The notes under the pieces were generated by a model. That model ran no database searches. It had not been told where the DNA came from and saw only the letters and a program-made list of their open reading frames with translations. A stretch of 64,000 bases of DNA, taken from Gyrodactylus bullatarudis (taxonomy: Eukaryota; Platyhelminthes; Monogenea; Gyrodactylidea; Gyrodactylidae). The stretch spans positions 1 to 64,000 of the forward strand of contig SSNU01000103.1 in NCBI GenBank assembly GCA_012064415.1, given 5' to 3'. Made by a program: the position numbers and the translations under genes. This document shows positions 1-10,712 of this stretch, piece by piece; within the stretch, counting starts at the first letter, position 1; every line of letters starts with the position of its first letter.

Positions 1-518
1 AAGTTTCAAAAGGAATTCATTTCATTAAAAATCGAACTGAATACCAAAATTACAATGTTATCAACTTCTATTTTTAAATTTCATGCACTGTACTTCGCCA
101 AAAAATCTCAGAATGTCTCGATACGAAACAAGCAGAGAGGATCGAAATTTTTAAAAGGACGTAACCGATATCATTAAAAATTGAAAAAATAATCTGAACA
201 TATCTTACAAAAAATTGACTCGGAATTGAGAGCTTCTGGTCTGAAAATAATTCTCTTTGTGGATAATTTGAAATTAAACTTTTGAATACATTTGAAACAA
301 ATTAAATTTTTTTCATTGGTAAAGTTAAATCGTAAAGTTTGAGTTAAAGTTAGGGATAGAGATTGAAAATGATTGAATCTTGGATAAGAAATGAAACTCT
401 ATTCTGATTAGTTATTGTGTTTCTCTATTCCTATTGGTCCCCTGAGCGAGGAGCAGAGAGGTATAAATTTGCTAGGAAAAATATTCATCCCGTGAGCCAT
501 CATGTGTGTAATTAACTG
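1..518 (+). mobile_element. Right end of a TA-inserted DNA transposon or MITE
   Basis: The segment ends in CATGTGTGTAATTAACTG followed by TA. This is the reverse complement of the CAGTYAATTACACA terminus seen at both ends of the palindromic element at 61294-62333. About 65-80 bp inside the end is the motif GGAGCAGAGAGGTATAAAT, also present in the other elements with this terminus. No coding sequence was found, and the left end lies outside the window. Assignment to a pogo/Tc1-like non-autonomous element is inferred from the terminus and the TA flank. Confidence 0.45.
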
Positions 519-1709
519 TACAAAGTGTTGTTCTTGAGAATTGTTAACTGCCACTACATTTTGTTAAAAAAATTTATTCATGGATAGTCTCTGAAGTTCT
601 CTTAACAGTTTAAAAAATATTAGTATTATCTCAAAAGTAGGCTTAAGGTAGAATTCAATTAAAAAATGGGCCTAACATTCAACTAATCATTAATGCTATA
701 CCTTTAGATCTTATTTTTGAAATGCGTTAGTGATCGAAAAGGAGGTCTAGTCATAAGACTGATAGATAATATTTAAAGGCTATTCTTATCCAAAAATAAA
801 AATTCAACATCCGTTCGCACCAATAAACATTTATTAACCTGAATGCTAATAAGCATCAATTTTATCCATATGTTTAAAGAAAAAATAAAGTATACTGTTA
901 AACAGAAGGACGACTATCGAGAACAATAATATATCTTTATTTTTCAAGATAGAAAATTTTCTAACAATTGCGAATATGAGTGGCATAAATCCTTGATCTA
1001 ATTTTAGTTTTATGGATATACGTGATATTTCAAAATTTATCACTTATATAATCTAATATAATTGATTTTACTCTCTATCTGATAAGTCTAATCTAAAAGT
1101 AGAAAAATATTTAAAAAAATTAGTAGATACCTTTGAAATATATTTATCATGAATTTTTATGGATAAACGCACCTATTAACATTTTTTCTTTATCGAAATG
1201 AATAATATTAAAAAAATAAACCATTTTTTACCTGTCAATTGAAACTATTGGATCTCAGTCTTTCCATATATTTCAATCTCCAATTTGATTGGAAATTTAT
1301 AGAAATAATGCATGGTATATACTGAACAATAACATTTATTGAATAAATTTTTTTGGAAACCTTACAGCTCATTGCTAAATAATAAATTCATAAAAATTTA
1401 ATAAATTTCAACCTCAGAAGTAAAGTAGTATAGAAAAAGTATACCCTTCTTCTCTCGCCTCCTCTCGTCTTAAAAGTAGACATCAATAAAGATATTATTT
1501 TAGAATAAATTTCAGAATAAAATTGCATTCCATTGTGTTGAATCAAAGATGTTCAGCGCTTTTTATTCTCCTTTCTAAAAAACTAGTCTTGGATTAGAAT
1601 TGGGAAGAGGAGAAAGAGAAAATCCTAACAGTGTTTATGAACAAAAATCATCCCAGACAATTCATTCCTAATAATATAGATTACTACGTCTCCAGGTAAT
1701 CAAATTCAG
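519..1709. other. AT-rich stretch without a recognisable gene
   Basis: No supported coding region, RNA gene or terminal repeat was seen. The only open frames are short and low-complexity. Confidence 0.5.
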
Positions 1710-1910
1710 ATGTCATCCCCAGAAACAGTTACAGTTGATGAAAATGCACACTCAGAGAAGTCAAATATAGTTGATAATTAAATTATTTCTCAACCAGTAA
1801 TTATCAGTTTCAAGCCAATTAATCAAAAGCCTACAATTAGGAAAACGGGAACGAAAAGGAAAAGATGCAGTGGGCAGTTACAAATATACTTTTTCCTCAC
1901 AAAACGATAA
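1710..1910 (+). pseudogene. Penelope-like element C-terminal tail, decayed
   Basis: The frame reads a Ser/Thr/Glu-rich segment with EKSNIVDN, an in-frame TAA in the next codon, then a PxI-rich stretch. It ends in a basic run (TKRKRCSG) followed by QLQIYFFLTKR and a stop. The same order (EKSxxVDN, SQPxI, KRKR, Q-x-x-hydrophobic-x-x-aromatic) recurs at 22992, 39242 and 43978, where the last two sit downstream of GIY-YIG endonuclease remnants. I infer this is the carboxy-terminal tail of a PLE polyprotein. The final motif resembles a PIP box. The TATA/hairpin repeat follows about 80 bp downstream. The internal stop makes it a relic. Confidence 0.55.
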
Positions 1911-1992
1911 TTGCAGTCCCTACCCCTCCTCATCAACATCAAATCAAATGTTGAACCTGATCAACCAATCAGAGAATTCCACAAATTTTCTG

Positions 1993-2050
1993 TATAAATA
2001 TCAAGCCGGTGTAAAATTCTGACGAGATCCGGTAAAATAAAAGCTTTATA
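1993..2050 (+). promoter_or_regulatory. PLE terminal repeat: TATA box, hammerhead-like hairpin, polyA signal
   Basis: TATAAATA (1993-2000) is followed after 4 bp by GCCGG (2005-2009), CTGACGA (2019-2025), the complementary CCGGT (2029-2033), and AATAAAAGCTTT. CTGANGA followed by a short spacer and an A-rich GAAA-like segment is the hammerhead core order, here with the GAAA weakened to TAAAA. Minimal hammerhead motifs are known in the flanking repeats of metazoan PLEs. The paired GCCGG/CCGGT arms recur with changes elsewhere in the window. Confidence 0.5.
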
Positions 2051-2108
2051 ACTACATATTCAATAGTCTTCAAATCCTCTTAATAAATTCTTCATTAATT
2101 AGTTCAAT

Positions 2109-2145
2109 ATGGATCCTAACTGTGAGAACAGAAGAGAAGAGGAAG
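2109..2145 (+). CDS. Putative first exon of a PLE
   Basis: Sixty bases after the terminal repeat an ATG opens MDPNCENRREEE and runs into a good donor, GAAG|GTAACC. A comparable arrangement (terminal repeat, about 50-60 bp, ATG, then a GT donor within a few codons) is seen at 23470. PLEs are known to keep spliceosomal introns. I therefore read this as the short first coding exon of an element whose body is lost. No acceptor can be assigned. Confidence 0.3.
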
Positions 2146-2364
2146 GTAACCAACCTATTTATCTAAGGGTGACAACCGCAGTTTTGAAGCTCAAAGTGAA
2201 TCAGCTGTTACAAACATCATTTCCTGATAAGAAAGTCAGATAAATCTTCAAAACAAATAAGATTATTAAAATAAGTCAGATAAGAACATCTCTACAAAGA
2301 TAAGACTGCCCTAAAATATTATGTGTGACAATAAAGCTTTTCATGTCAAAATTTTATATCCTTC

Positions 2365-2435
2365 ATATGAAAATGAAAATTGTAGAGCAGAACATATGTA
2401 TTGTTCAATAAATTTTTTAATTCATTTCATAGACA
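2365..2435 (+). repeat. Non-LTR retrotransposon 3' end
   Basis: TATGAAAATGA, GTAGAGCAGAAC and TGTTCAATAAA are followed by TTTCATTT-type repeats. The same block occurs at 16322 (+), 18409 (-) and 42842 (+). The minus-strand copy lies at the 3' end of a recognisable non-LTR reverse transcriptase, which identifies the family. Confidence 0.55.
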
Positions 2436-2844
2436 AAATGGGAAGAATTTTAGTAAAATGCACTTTATTTCAAAAATCCCCCTTTCTTCTCTGCCTAATT
2501 TTATCAAAACAAAAATATAACGTTTGTACTTATAAGTAAGAATAATGCTATTTTTGAATATTGAATAAAAAAATAGATAATGAATTATACTTTTAAGTTC
2601 TGGTTCAATTCCTCTTTCGAACCATCTAATATCTTTTTCTGACAATTCTTATCCAAGGAATATCAATCTTGAAACTCTTTACGCCAGACAAATATATCAC
2701 CTTTAGAAGAAAATTTATGAACGAAGAATTAAATGGAAGATATTAAGCAACGAATAAATACTTGTAAGTATTTTTATAGTATTTCTTTCACTGATTAAAA
2801 ATAAATTTCTAAGTAATCGTTAAGGAAATTGAAATAGTTGTTTT

Positions 2845-3122
2845 CAAGATAAACTCAATTGTTGATGAGATAAATCAACGAGCTAAAAATGATAAAATTT
2901 TATTGTATCTTATATAATCTTACTGAATCTGAAGATGTAGCATGTGTCCAAAATTGCCTGAGCAATCTAGAAAATAAAATAGGCAACATAGTAAAAATCC
3001 CTCGAATTGGAAAGCCAGTTCCTGGTAAATGTCAACCAGTTAAAATTTTGACAAGCCTTTGGATTCATTTAAAAAATTTCATTCCAAATGAATCTTTGTC
3101 CAAATGTTTCTCTCCAAAATAA
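2845..3122 (+). pseudogene. Non-LTR retrotransposon ORF1 fragment
   Basis: After a frameshift near 2885 the frame reads ILYNLTESED, which resembles the IIHNLPES motif of CR1/Jockey-type ORF1 proteins. It then reads KIPRIGKPVPGKCQPVKI, which resembles the R-L-G-K-x-x-P-G-K-x-R-P-x-K-V block of the same proteins. These motifs normally follow a coiled coil and precede the RRM-like part. The frame stops at 3122 and nothing after it is recognisable. The match is by motif memory, so the clade is uncertain. Confidence 0.4.
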
Positions 3123-3200
3123 AACAACAAAAAATAGCAAAGTTTCGTCACAAAATAATTTGCCTAGCCATTGTAATAACACTAATAATAATCCAAACTA

Positions 3201-3460
3201 TTAGGTTGCGAGAAAAGTAATGGAACTAAATTTGAAATAAACATGTATTGATATTTTTCTTATATAAAACAATATTTCATCAATGAAAATAGTTTCCTGA
3301 AGAGTTTAGGCATTTCTCCCAACGAATTTGAAGTTTTATGATACCATCTGCATAAAATTCTTCAGGTTTTGAGGCAATTACTCTCCAAGTTCCATTTTGA
3401 CCTCCTCTTTTGATCTGAAATATGTGCCTTTCAGGAAATGCTAATTTTTGGATTAACACT
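3201..3460 (-). pseudogene. Mariner transposase C-terminal relic with terminal repeat
   Basis: On the minus strand the frame reads KPEEFYADGIIKLQIRWEKC and then LNSSGNYF before a stop. This matches the end of mariner transposases (DFYxxGIxxLxxRWxKCIxxxGxYF). The + strand edge begins TTAGGTTGCGAGAAAAGTAATGG, typical of a mariner inverted repeat. Only the last part of the transposase remains and no catalytic residue is preserved. Confidence 0.5.
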
Positions 3461-3690
3461 TTTATCTAAAACAAAAAAGAACTCTTCGTCTCACGGGCTA
3501 GGCTTACAATGAATAATTCTAAGACCAGGAAACATTTAGTTAAACTTGTTTATTTGACTGTTTAAGAATTCCTTCCCGCAGTCAGATTGAAGAATTTTAG
3601 TTGGATCAAAGGTAGTAAATATTTGAATTAATTTATCATTTTGCTCTTCAATGGTCTAAGTTGGGCAAACTTCGTACAGATAACTAAAGT
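3461..3690 (-). pseudogene. Ginger-like integrase relic
   Basis: The minus strand reads FDPTKILQSDCGKEF, parallel to FGPPKILESDNGREF of the complete Ginger-like element at 5915-8462. It then reads RIIHCKPSP, parallel to NIIHGQPRH in that element. The second catalytic Asp is present but its Asn neighbour is Cys, and stops interrupt the frame. It directly adjoins the mariner fragment. Confidence 0.45.
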
Positions 3691-5129
3691 TAAAATTATT
3701 AAAGTTCTACAAAGAAAATAAAGAGCCGTACACTTTTCTCAAATATCTATTGGTGAATACCACATTTTATATACAGTATACTGGTGTTTAGCAAAATGCA
3801 AAAAAATGCTCCTATCCCCACTACAAAAACGATTTATCCCACTTATATTGTAAATAACCCCACTAAACGTGAAATTTAGACTCGCTTCGCTGGAAGATGC
3901 TTGTTGTAATGAAAATATGTTGTTATAAAGTCTTTGATATGCTCGAGACTGATATTTGTCTGTATGGACTGTAGATGAATACTCAATATTAATAACATTA
4001 TTCAGAGTATTTCAAAAGATATTTCACTATGAAGATTTTCTATTATCATTGTAGAAAGATAGTTATTCAGATTTTTCGGGTACTTATGGGTTGAAAGTGG
4101 AAAGTATTATTCTATAAGATTTTGGAAAAAACAATAATGCGAAAGCTCAAGAACTCATGTCAGATTGAAAAATGTCCCCACGCACTTTAAAAAACTGACT
4201 CTCAAAATACTTGTTCAACCTTTCTTTCGTGTGTTTGATAGGGTTCTCGGGGTAGAAAGAAAAATCAATCTTCTTACATTAAATATAATTAAATGCATTG
4301 TATGCCTCAATGGGGAGAGGGGAGAGCAGTGATAGTATTGCATACATCAGTGTTTTATGTTGGTGTATAGGACAGAGAAGTAGAAAAAATCTTCTTATTT
4401 TCTTTAGTTTAAAATGAGAAGTCTTCTTACTTTATATAACTTCGTACTTTTACTCCAAAATATACATATAACTCATTTGTACATTAATATGTTAGACCTG
4501 TTACACTAAACTTTAGTTTTCTTTCTATTTCTATATACTTTCATATCATATATGTATGAGAAATTTTTCCCCAACTCGAAAAACAAATGTAAATGTACCC
4601 TTCACACGTCTTCTTCAGTGATAGGACAAGTTTATCAAAAACTCTTCGCAATTTATAAATTTTCATGATATCATTCCCACAAATTTCGTCCAATCAGAGC
4701 CAAGAACTAGAATAATAAAGGTTTTTGACCAATGATAACATAGAATAAGAAATCATGAATAGAAGATAAAAGATTTTTCACCGAACTCAATTAAGCCTCC
4801 TTCTTATAAAACTAATTTTAGATCCTTTTTACTGAATCTGAATTTAAAGAGCTAATTCCTCAAAAATATTTCGGCTTCCTTCGATTGAATAATTTATGTC
4901 TATGTATGTCAAAAGAAAGAATGCAAATTTTCAGCGATGAGGTTTTGTATCACATTCAATTTGGTAATAAATGTAAAGCTTTTGGCCTGCCCTCAGCTTC
5001 AAATCCTCCAATTACATTAGTTAGTGTTGTGGGCCGTATCTGTTCACCTTCTTGCAGTGTGTCCAAGTATACATACCACTTGAGTGACTCGATCATATAG
5101 ATCTATTTTCATCTCGATCCTGCTTTTGT
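3691..5129. other. Intergenic repeat debris
   Basis: No coding region could be supported. A 71-codon frame at 4885-5100 has no recognisable motif, and I treat it as chance. Confidence 0.4.
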
Positions 5130-5290
5130 GAGTCTTGTCCCTGATAAAAATGAATTCTCAAATTATACTCTGATCTCAAGAAAAACTCAATAGTTATTGA
5201 GATAAACCAAAGAACATAAGGATTGAAAGACCTTATTACCTATAATCTTCTTGAATCTGAAAATGATATTTTTAATGCTCATACCTAATG
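5130..5290 (+). pseudogene. Second non-LTR ORF1 fragment
   Basis: The frame reads NSIVIEINQR, a stop, then LKDLITYNLLESEND. This parallels NSIVDEINQRA and ILYNLTESED at 2845-2940 and again resembles the NLPES motif of non-LTR ORF1 proteins. It is short and broken. Confidence 0.3.
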
Positions 5291-5454
5291 CGCTTGATCT
5301 TCAGATGTGTGAAATTCGGAAAAGTTTCGTTGAATTAATCATTTGAGGTTTGACTAGAGTTACGGTAAGATAAATAAATTCTGCTATCATACGATTTTGA
5401 ATAAGTATGTGTGGAATTTGATTCAATTTTCTTTCTGAGTTAGTCATTTAAGGT

Positions 5455-5600
5455 TTGCCTAGAGCTGATACTAGCTGATGTTTCATTAGAGACTAGCATC
5501 CCTCAGCGAGTTAAGGTTGATAGTTTGCTAATAGGAAAGCTTTTTCGTATCGACATACTTACGCATTATTTAGAATAGTATTTTATGCTGCATTACATCC
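5455..5600 (+). repeat. Dispersed repeat shared with 28985-29110
   Basis: Similar order of blocks to 28985-29110: a GAGACTAGCA-like start, a TGATAGTTTGCTAATAGG-like block, then a TATCGACATAC-like block and a GCATTATT block. The second copy lies next to a tRNA-like SINE head, so this is probably a SINE body fragment. Confidence 0.35.
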
Positions 5601-5914
5601 TCATAATTCGGATTTTTTGGAATTTGTAGAATGTGATGTTAGTTCAAACTAAGCAATTTTTTCAGAAAATCACTCACTGACTCATCACATTTCTGAAAAA
5701 AAAAGTTAAAATATAAAAACCTAAATTGAAAAAAGACACATTCCAACTTGAAATAAGAAAGATAGAAACACTCAAAGTAGATCGACTTGCGGGAAAAAAA
5801 TCTTAAATTCATCTCATTACTCATTTGTAGAGGGGCTTAACTATTCGATATACTTTTTTAAGGAAGTTGACTGTATCCATTTACCCAATTATAAATACCA
5901 AATTATAATATATA

Positions 5915-6178
5915 TGTTGTGTTGGAAGAACGTACAAAGTTGGATTAATCCAACTTGGTACGTACAAAGTTGGAAGAAAAATTAATAGGGGGCGGGGGTC
6001 TCTTTACCTCTCTGCTCCTTTCTCGGGTTTACGTGTAATTTCACTTTTTTTGTTTTTTTCACAGGGGGGAATACATTCCCTCTCTACTCTGTGTATGCTT
6101 GATGTATGCTCTACATGAAAATGCTGTCGAAATGCAATTTCAGTACCTATTACTTTTATGAAAAATTTTATATTTCTG
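5915..6178 (+). repeat. Left terminal inverted repeat of the Ginger-like element
   Basis: Pairs with about 8190-8462 in inverted orientation with near identity. It lacks an 11-bp block present in the right copy near the tip. It carries the complement of GGAGCAGAGAGGTAAAGAG. Confidence 0.8.
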
Positions 6179-6329
6179 AAATTCTTGGAAATAACTTGAA
6201 ATATGATTAAACTCAATCATTATGTATGATGCGACCACTCTTTAGAATCACAATTTAATTTTGCATCTTTTCGGACAGGTTTCGAGATTTTTAATTTATA
6301 ATAAGTTAAGAAATTCGAAAAAAAGGTTA

Positions 6330-7956
6330 TTATCTATTTTTACAACTATTACTGTTATGACACTTGGAGTTACAGAGTATATTAAGCTTCCTACATTTGC
6401 ATGATTTAGCTGTACATCCAGTTGAGCAGTTACATTTTGTGTAACCTTGTCCATTAGACCTCGACTGCTTTATGCTCGCTGTTCTCACACTGATAGGCAC
6501 ATTGTCACAATTTGGAGTTGTAATAATTTTTTCATTAGTAAGAGAAAACTGTGAACGCGAAAACCATCCTGCTAGAGGGCCTTGAGCTGTAATTATTTTG
6601 AATTTTCCATTTTTTTCTTCGCTAATTACTCCTAATAAATTTCTATCATCAGCCTTGGATCTGTCAATCTCAGGAATTTGAACAGTAACGTTATCACCGA
6701 TATTGGCTTCCGATAAAGTATAATTTGTTAACATTTTCGCAGCTTCCTTCTGCATACTGAGTAAGCAATCTTCGCGGATCGAGCTGATCATTTTTGCTCT
6801 AACGTCAACAATATCTAAAAATAATCTTTACATAGAGTAAATTACCTGAATAGTTTTCCATTAATTCACTTTCGTTTAAATCTTGAAAGTCATCTTTATC
6901 TATAATTATAAGTAGATAAAATAAATTAATTCAAAAGCAAAATAACTTCAACCTACCTGATTCTGAACAACTTTCAACGTTTGGATCTACTAAATTAATA
7001 TCTTGTCCAAACACAGCTTTATATGGGGTCATTCTTATAGTCCTGTGATAGCACCTATTTTTCATCAGCTGCACCTCTTTAGCACCTTCAGCCCATTTGG
7101 ATGAATTATTTTCTGCCATCCATTTACGCAGCATGTCTCCAATATCCCGATTTGCACGTTCAACAGACCCTTGACTTTGGCTGTGACGGGGTTGACCATG
7201 AATAATATTCTACATGAAAAATTTTTCTAGGAGAGTTTTTTCGATCAATTGATTTTTAAATTCTCTCCCGTTATCGGATTCAAGAATTTTAGGGGGTCCG
7301 AAATCACAAATAATGTCCAAAAGTGTATTGTAAATAGACTCAGCTGATTTTGTTCTCAATGGCCTGAGGAGAAGGAACTTTGTTAGATGATCTTGGTAAA
7401 CTAACAAAAACTTGAAATCACCATCGGGGCAAGACTGATAATCAATAAGATCAACTTGACATCTTGAATTAAACTGATTAGTTACTATAGGCTTCACCAC
7501 AATGCCCTTTTTCTTCGAAGGTCTATTCATAACACAAATTTGACAAATAGAAATATACGTTTTGATTTGATCTCGTGTTATATTTACGTATTTTTTGTCA
7601 ACTTCCATTTTAGTATTATGCATACCTTTATGTCCGAGAGATTTATGGCATGATTCAATGATATCATAAATTTCCGAGAAACGTGCATAAAATCCAGTCG
7701 AGTTGCCTTCAGGATCTTTGGCGTAGAGAATTTTCTTGGAATTTATTGTCTTGACACCTTTCTTTTTTCTGAGTTTATAAATCTGGCTATCTTCATGGTA
7801 ATCATGGGTTGCAGATTCTAATCTTCTAATCTGATCATCATACTCAGCATCAGTAATGACTTTCGAGTTTAGCTTATGTAAATCTGAGGATAAAATCTCA
7901 TAAAACTGTCCTCTCATCGTGTCAGTCATTGTAAAAATTGATTGTGTGATACACAC
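6330..7956 (-). pseudogene. Ginger-like integrase/transposase, one in-frame stop
   Basis: Three exons fit the minus strand: 7956-6957, 6899-6846 and 6814-6330. The introns are 57 and 31 nt with GT-AG borders, giving 512 codons plus stop. In order it has an HHCC integrase zinc-binding motif (H104, H109, C138, C141) and a DDE integrase core: D169 in QVDLIDYQ, D228 in ESDNGREF and E266 in SVERAN. An acidic exon 2 and a cysteine-rich C-terminus (CNC, KSCKC) follow. The layout matches Ginger/KRBA2-type proteins. A TAG at 7212-7210 falls between D228 and the catalytic Glu; otherwise the frame is open. As it stands a product would stop before the last catalytic residue. Expected role: cut-and-paste transposition in the nucleus. 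Confidence 0.8.
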
Positions 7957-8189
7957 ACGAATAAAAATACATTACATTGTAATGCATTTTTAAAATTAAA
8001 TTAGAAATACAGACACAGATATCCTATAAATACACGTTGTAAGAAATATGCCACTGTTCAAAATCACTAATGCAATCTAATTAATTAAACAGAAACGTAT
8101 AACAACATTGTAAGATTTATTTTAACAAGAAAGTCTAGTCATATAGAAGTAATGAATAAACAGAGAAAGGTTAACATATAATGTAGATT

Positions 8190-8462
8190 CCAAAAATATA
8201 AAATTTTTCATAAAAGTAATAGGTACTGAAATTGCATTTCGACAGCATTTTCATGTAGAGCATACATCAAGCATACACAGAGTAGAGAGGGAATGTATTC
8301 CCCCCTGTGAAAAAAAACAAAAAAAGTGAAATTACACGTAAACCCGAGAAAGGAGCAGAGAGGTAAAGAGACCCCCGCCCCCTATTAATTTTTCTTCCAA
8401 CTTTGTACGTACCAAGTTGGATTAATCCAACTTTGTACGTTCTTCCAACTTGGTACACAACA
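8190..8462 (-). repeat. Right terminal inverted repeat of the Ginger-like element
   Basis: Inverted match to 5915-6178. The motif GGAGCAGAGAGGTA, facing outward, lies at about 8351. Confidence 0.8.
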
Positions 8463-8466
8463 TATA

Positions 8467-9625
8467 TATTGAATAATATTTCAATGCTTATAAACTCTTA
8501 AAATATCAAAGAAAATAATATACTCACAAGTATTCCGCGATTATAAAACTGAATTGAAAACAATTTAAAAAATAATAATCAATAAATTTTGATGGATTTT
8601 CTGATACGTGTAACCGTACAAACCCTGAATCAACGCAAATTTAGTATGAAACGTGAACTATTTAAAATTCAGTGTTTCTTGAGAGGATATGTTTCACGTA
8701 ATTTCTACAAAACGTCCAAAAATCCGCGTGAAAATATATTGGTGATAAAGAAGAAAAGGTTTGTTAACATTTTTAAAAATGTACATTTATTTATGGTTCA
8801 TCAGTAGTGACAAAATGGTAAGTTTTAAGTTGATTGAAATTAATAATTTACAATTATTGAAAGAGTTATAGTAAAAGTTGAAAATTATAAGAATACAGTT
8901 AGTATTCCTATTTGGAGGTATATCATTTTCACGTATATTATTATTCTCAAAATGAATTATATACTGCTCATAAAAATGAATGTTTACAATATTATTTATT
9001 ACGGCTTTTATTCCGTTATTATAGTTCATCATCAAACAACGAAGGGGTTAAGGGCGTTGTCTTGGGTAGGTTGATTGGTTTGACTTCAAAATTGCACATA
9101 AAGCATTTCTTACTAGTTTATTCTTAACTATGGTATTCGGGACATCACCTTTTAATGGAAGGGGGGTTACGATATATTTATCATCGTTTTATTGAATTTT
9201 CGGATGAATTACTTCAGGGAGTCACTAAGTTCGAAAAGTTCAAATTTGCGTTCCAGTTTCTCTTCTTAGAAACGATTAGGTTGAAAAGCAAGATCTGTAA
9301 AGTGACGAGAGCTGTAAGAATTTTCAAGTACACGTTATTTATATATCATTTCTACCCCAAAACTCATGAATAATATATCAATAGAAATTTAATTTTTATC
9401 GGCTTCTATTCGAAAAATATAGCTAAATTCAATTTCAAAATTAGTTTTAGATTTTGGAGGATTTTAGATGAATAATTAGAAGTTTTGATGTGAAGCTACT
9501 CTTTGAGGGACATCGTTCTATCAGCCTGTCTAGGATGCTGAGGGTTCGGTTCGATTATAATTCCATTGAATATAGTTTCCGGGTGTTGATCATCTTGTTA
9601 AAGGAGAAATTTTCATCAACATAAC
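8467..9625. other. Repeat-derived AT-rich stretch
   Basis: No gene could be supported. The part 8745-8870 (AATGTACATTT, GGTTCATCAGTAGTG, AATTAATAATTTACAA) resembles the arms at 59572-60028 and 60468-60570, so it belongs to a dispersed repeat family. Confidence 0.45.
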
Positions 9626-9789
9626 ATGGATAGAGATGGGACTTGTTTACAATTAGTTGCTAGGAATAGGTCTGATAGGAGGATGGAGCCTATTGGGGTT
9701 ATAATTGCAGACGTCGTATATTTGTCGGAAGTATTAACCACCGAATTTGAGGTCTATGTTCTGGACTTTCATGAGGATCAAGGAGGAGA

Positions 9790-10650
9790 TGTCATCGGCA
9801 TTCGTGGGCTTTGTCTCTCCGTTTTTGCATTGTTAGATTTTCCTCCAGATTTTTGCGTATGAAGATGACTAACTCGCTGAGTGGAAAATTTGTCAAAGTA
9901 AACTTATTACCATGTAAATAGTTTCTAGTTTCTGAGTCTTGAAATAAAATCAGATCCATGTAAATAAATGATCTCACAAGGGTTGTGGGCTTGGGTCGTA
10001 TCAAGGATTGGGCAGAATTTTAGATCTTGCCGGGCCTTCGGTCTGAAGCTCATTGCTGTCTTGAAAGTAATGAGTTCCTTTGTCACCATTTTGACAATTT
10101 TCTTGTTGACTGAAGTTAAACAATTCTTATACTTTGATGACTTTTTTGAACTTCCTATGCTGTAAAATTCTTCCGAGTTAAGCGCTGCTATTCCTACTCC
10201 TTTGTTAAGTTCGAACAGTAAGACATTCTGTTTTTTGCTGATTGTTGTGAGAGCTTGGTGGTGTTTTACTGAGAGATAGTAAAATCTATCTTTATTTGTT
10301 TAAATTGGATTTTGGTTTCATTGAGAACCACGTTGAATCTTTCTTCCAACTCTTTTGAGGATGCCTGAACATAATTTAACTGATTGTGAAAGAGTTCTAA
10401 GTCTATTTCTGTTTTAATGTCTGAGTTGAGGTGGTTTGGAACACAGAATTTGAGCACGAGGCTTCTTTGGATAGGGAAATGTCGCTTAGGTTGTGTATGA
10501 AATTTTGTGAATTAGTTGGAAAAGAGATATCATCGGGATTGTGGACAATTTCTCGTTTGAGTGTTAATGATTTTGATTTGGCTCGTGCGTTATTGATAGT
10601 ATCCAGTTATTCCATAAAGGATTACCTCAAATTGAATGGCAGATCATCTA
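9790..10650 (-). pseudogene. Penelope-like element, N-terminal and RT fragment
   Basis: Read on the minus strand, a broken frame gives LKREIVHNPDDISFP, NLSDISLSKEASC, FCVPNHLNSDIKTEIDLELF and then LLFELNKGVGIAALNSEEFY. It continues through LKFCPILDTTQA to NKFTLTNFPLSELVIFIRKN. The order resembles the start of PLE polyproteins: an N-terminal NLS-x-x-L-T region, the RT1 block (KPDKxxGxVxxxxxxY), the RPI block and FTNIPLxE. Frame changes occur near 10460 and 9990. No YxDD motif remains. Family assignment rests on block order. Confidence 0.5.
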
Positions 10651-10712
10651 CCGAGGCACGCACGAATCTTCATGGATATAGTCGAGTAGAGATAAGTTGC
10701 ATTTTGTATTGA

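Larger units (their letters stand above)
5915..8462 (-). mobile_element. Complete Ginger-like DNA transposon
   Basis: The element is 2548 bp, starts TGTTGTGT and ends ACACAACA, and is flanked by TATA on both sides (5911-5914 and 8463-8466). This gives a 4-bp target duplication, as expected for Ginger elements. Terminal inverted repeats of about 265 bp enclose one spliced gene on the minus strand encoding a gypsy-type integrase with a cysteine-rich tail. The outermost 60 bp contain short tandem copies of an AAGTTGGA-type unit, with one unit more at the right end. The single internal stop in the transposase gene suggests fairly recent inactivation. Confidence 0.8.

Noticed and set aside
10431..10712. 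93-codon plus-strand frame
   Set aside because: It is antisense to the PLE amino-terminal remnant, whose blocks fit a known family.
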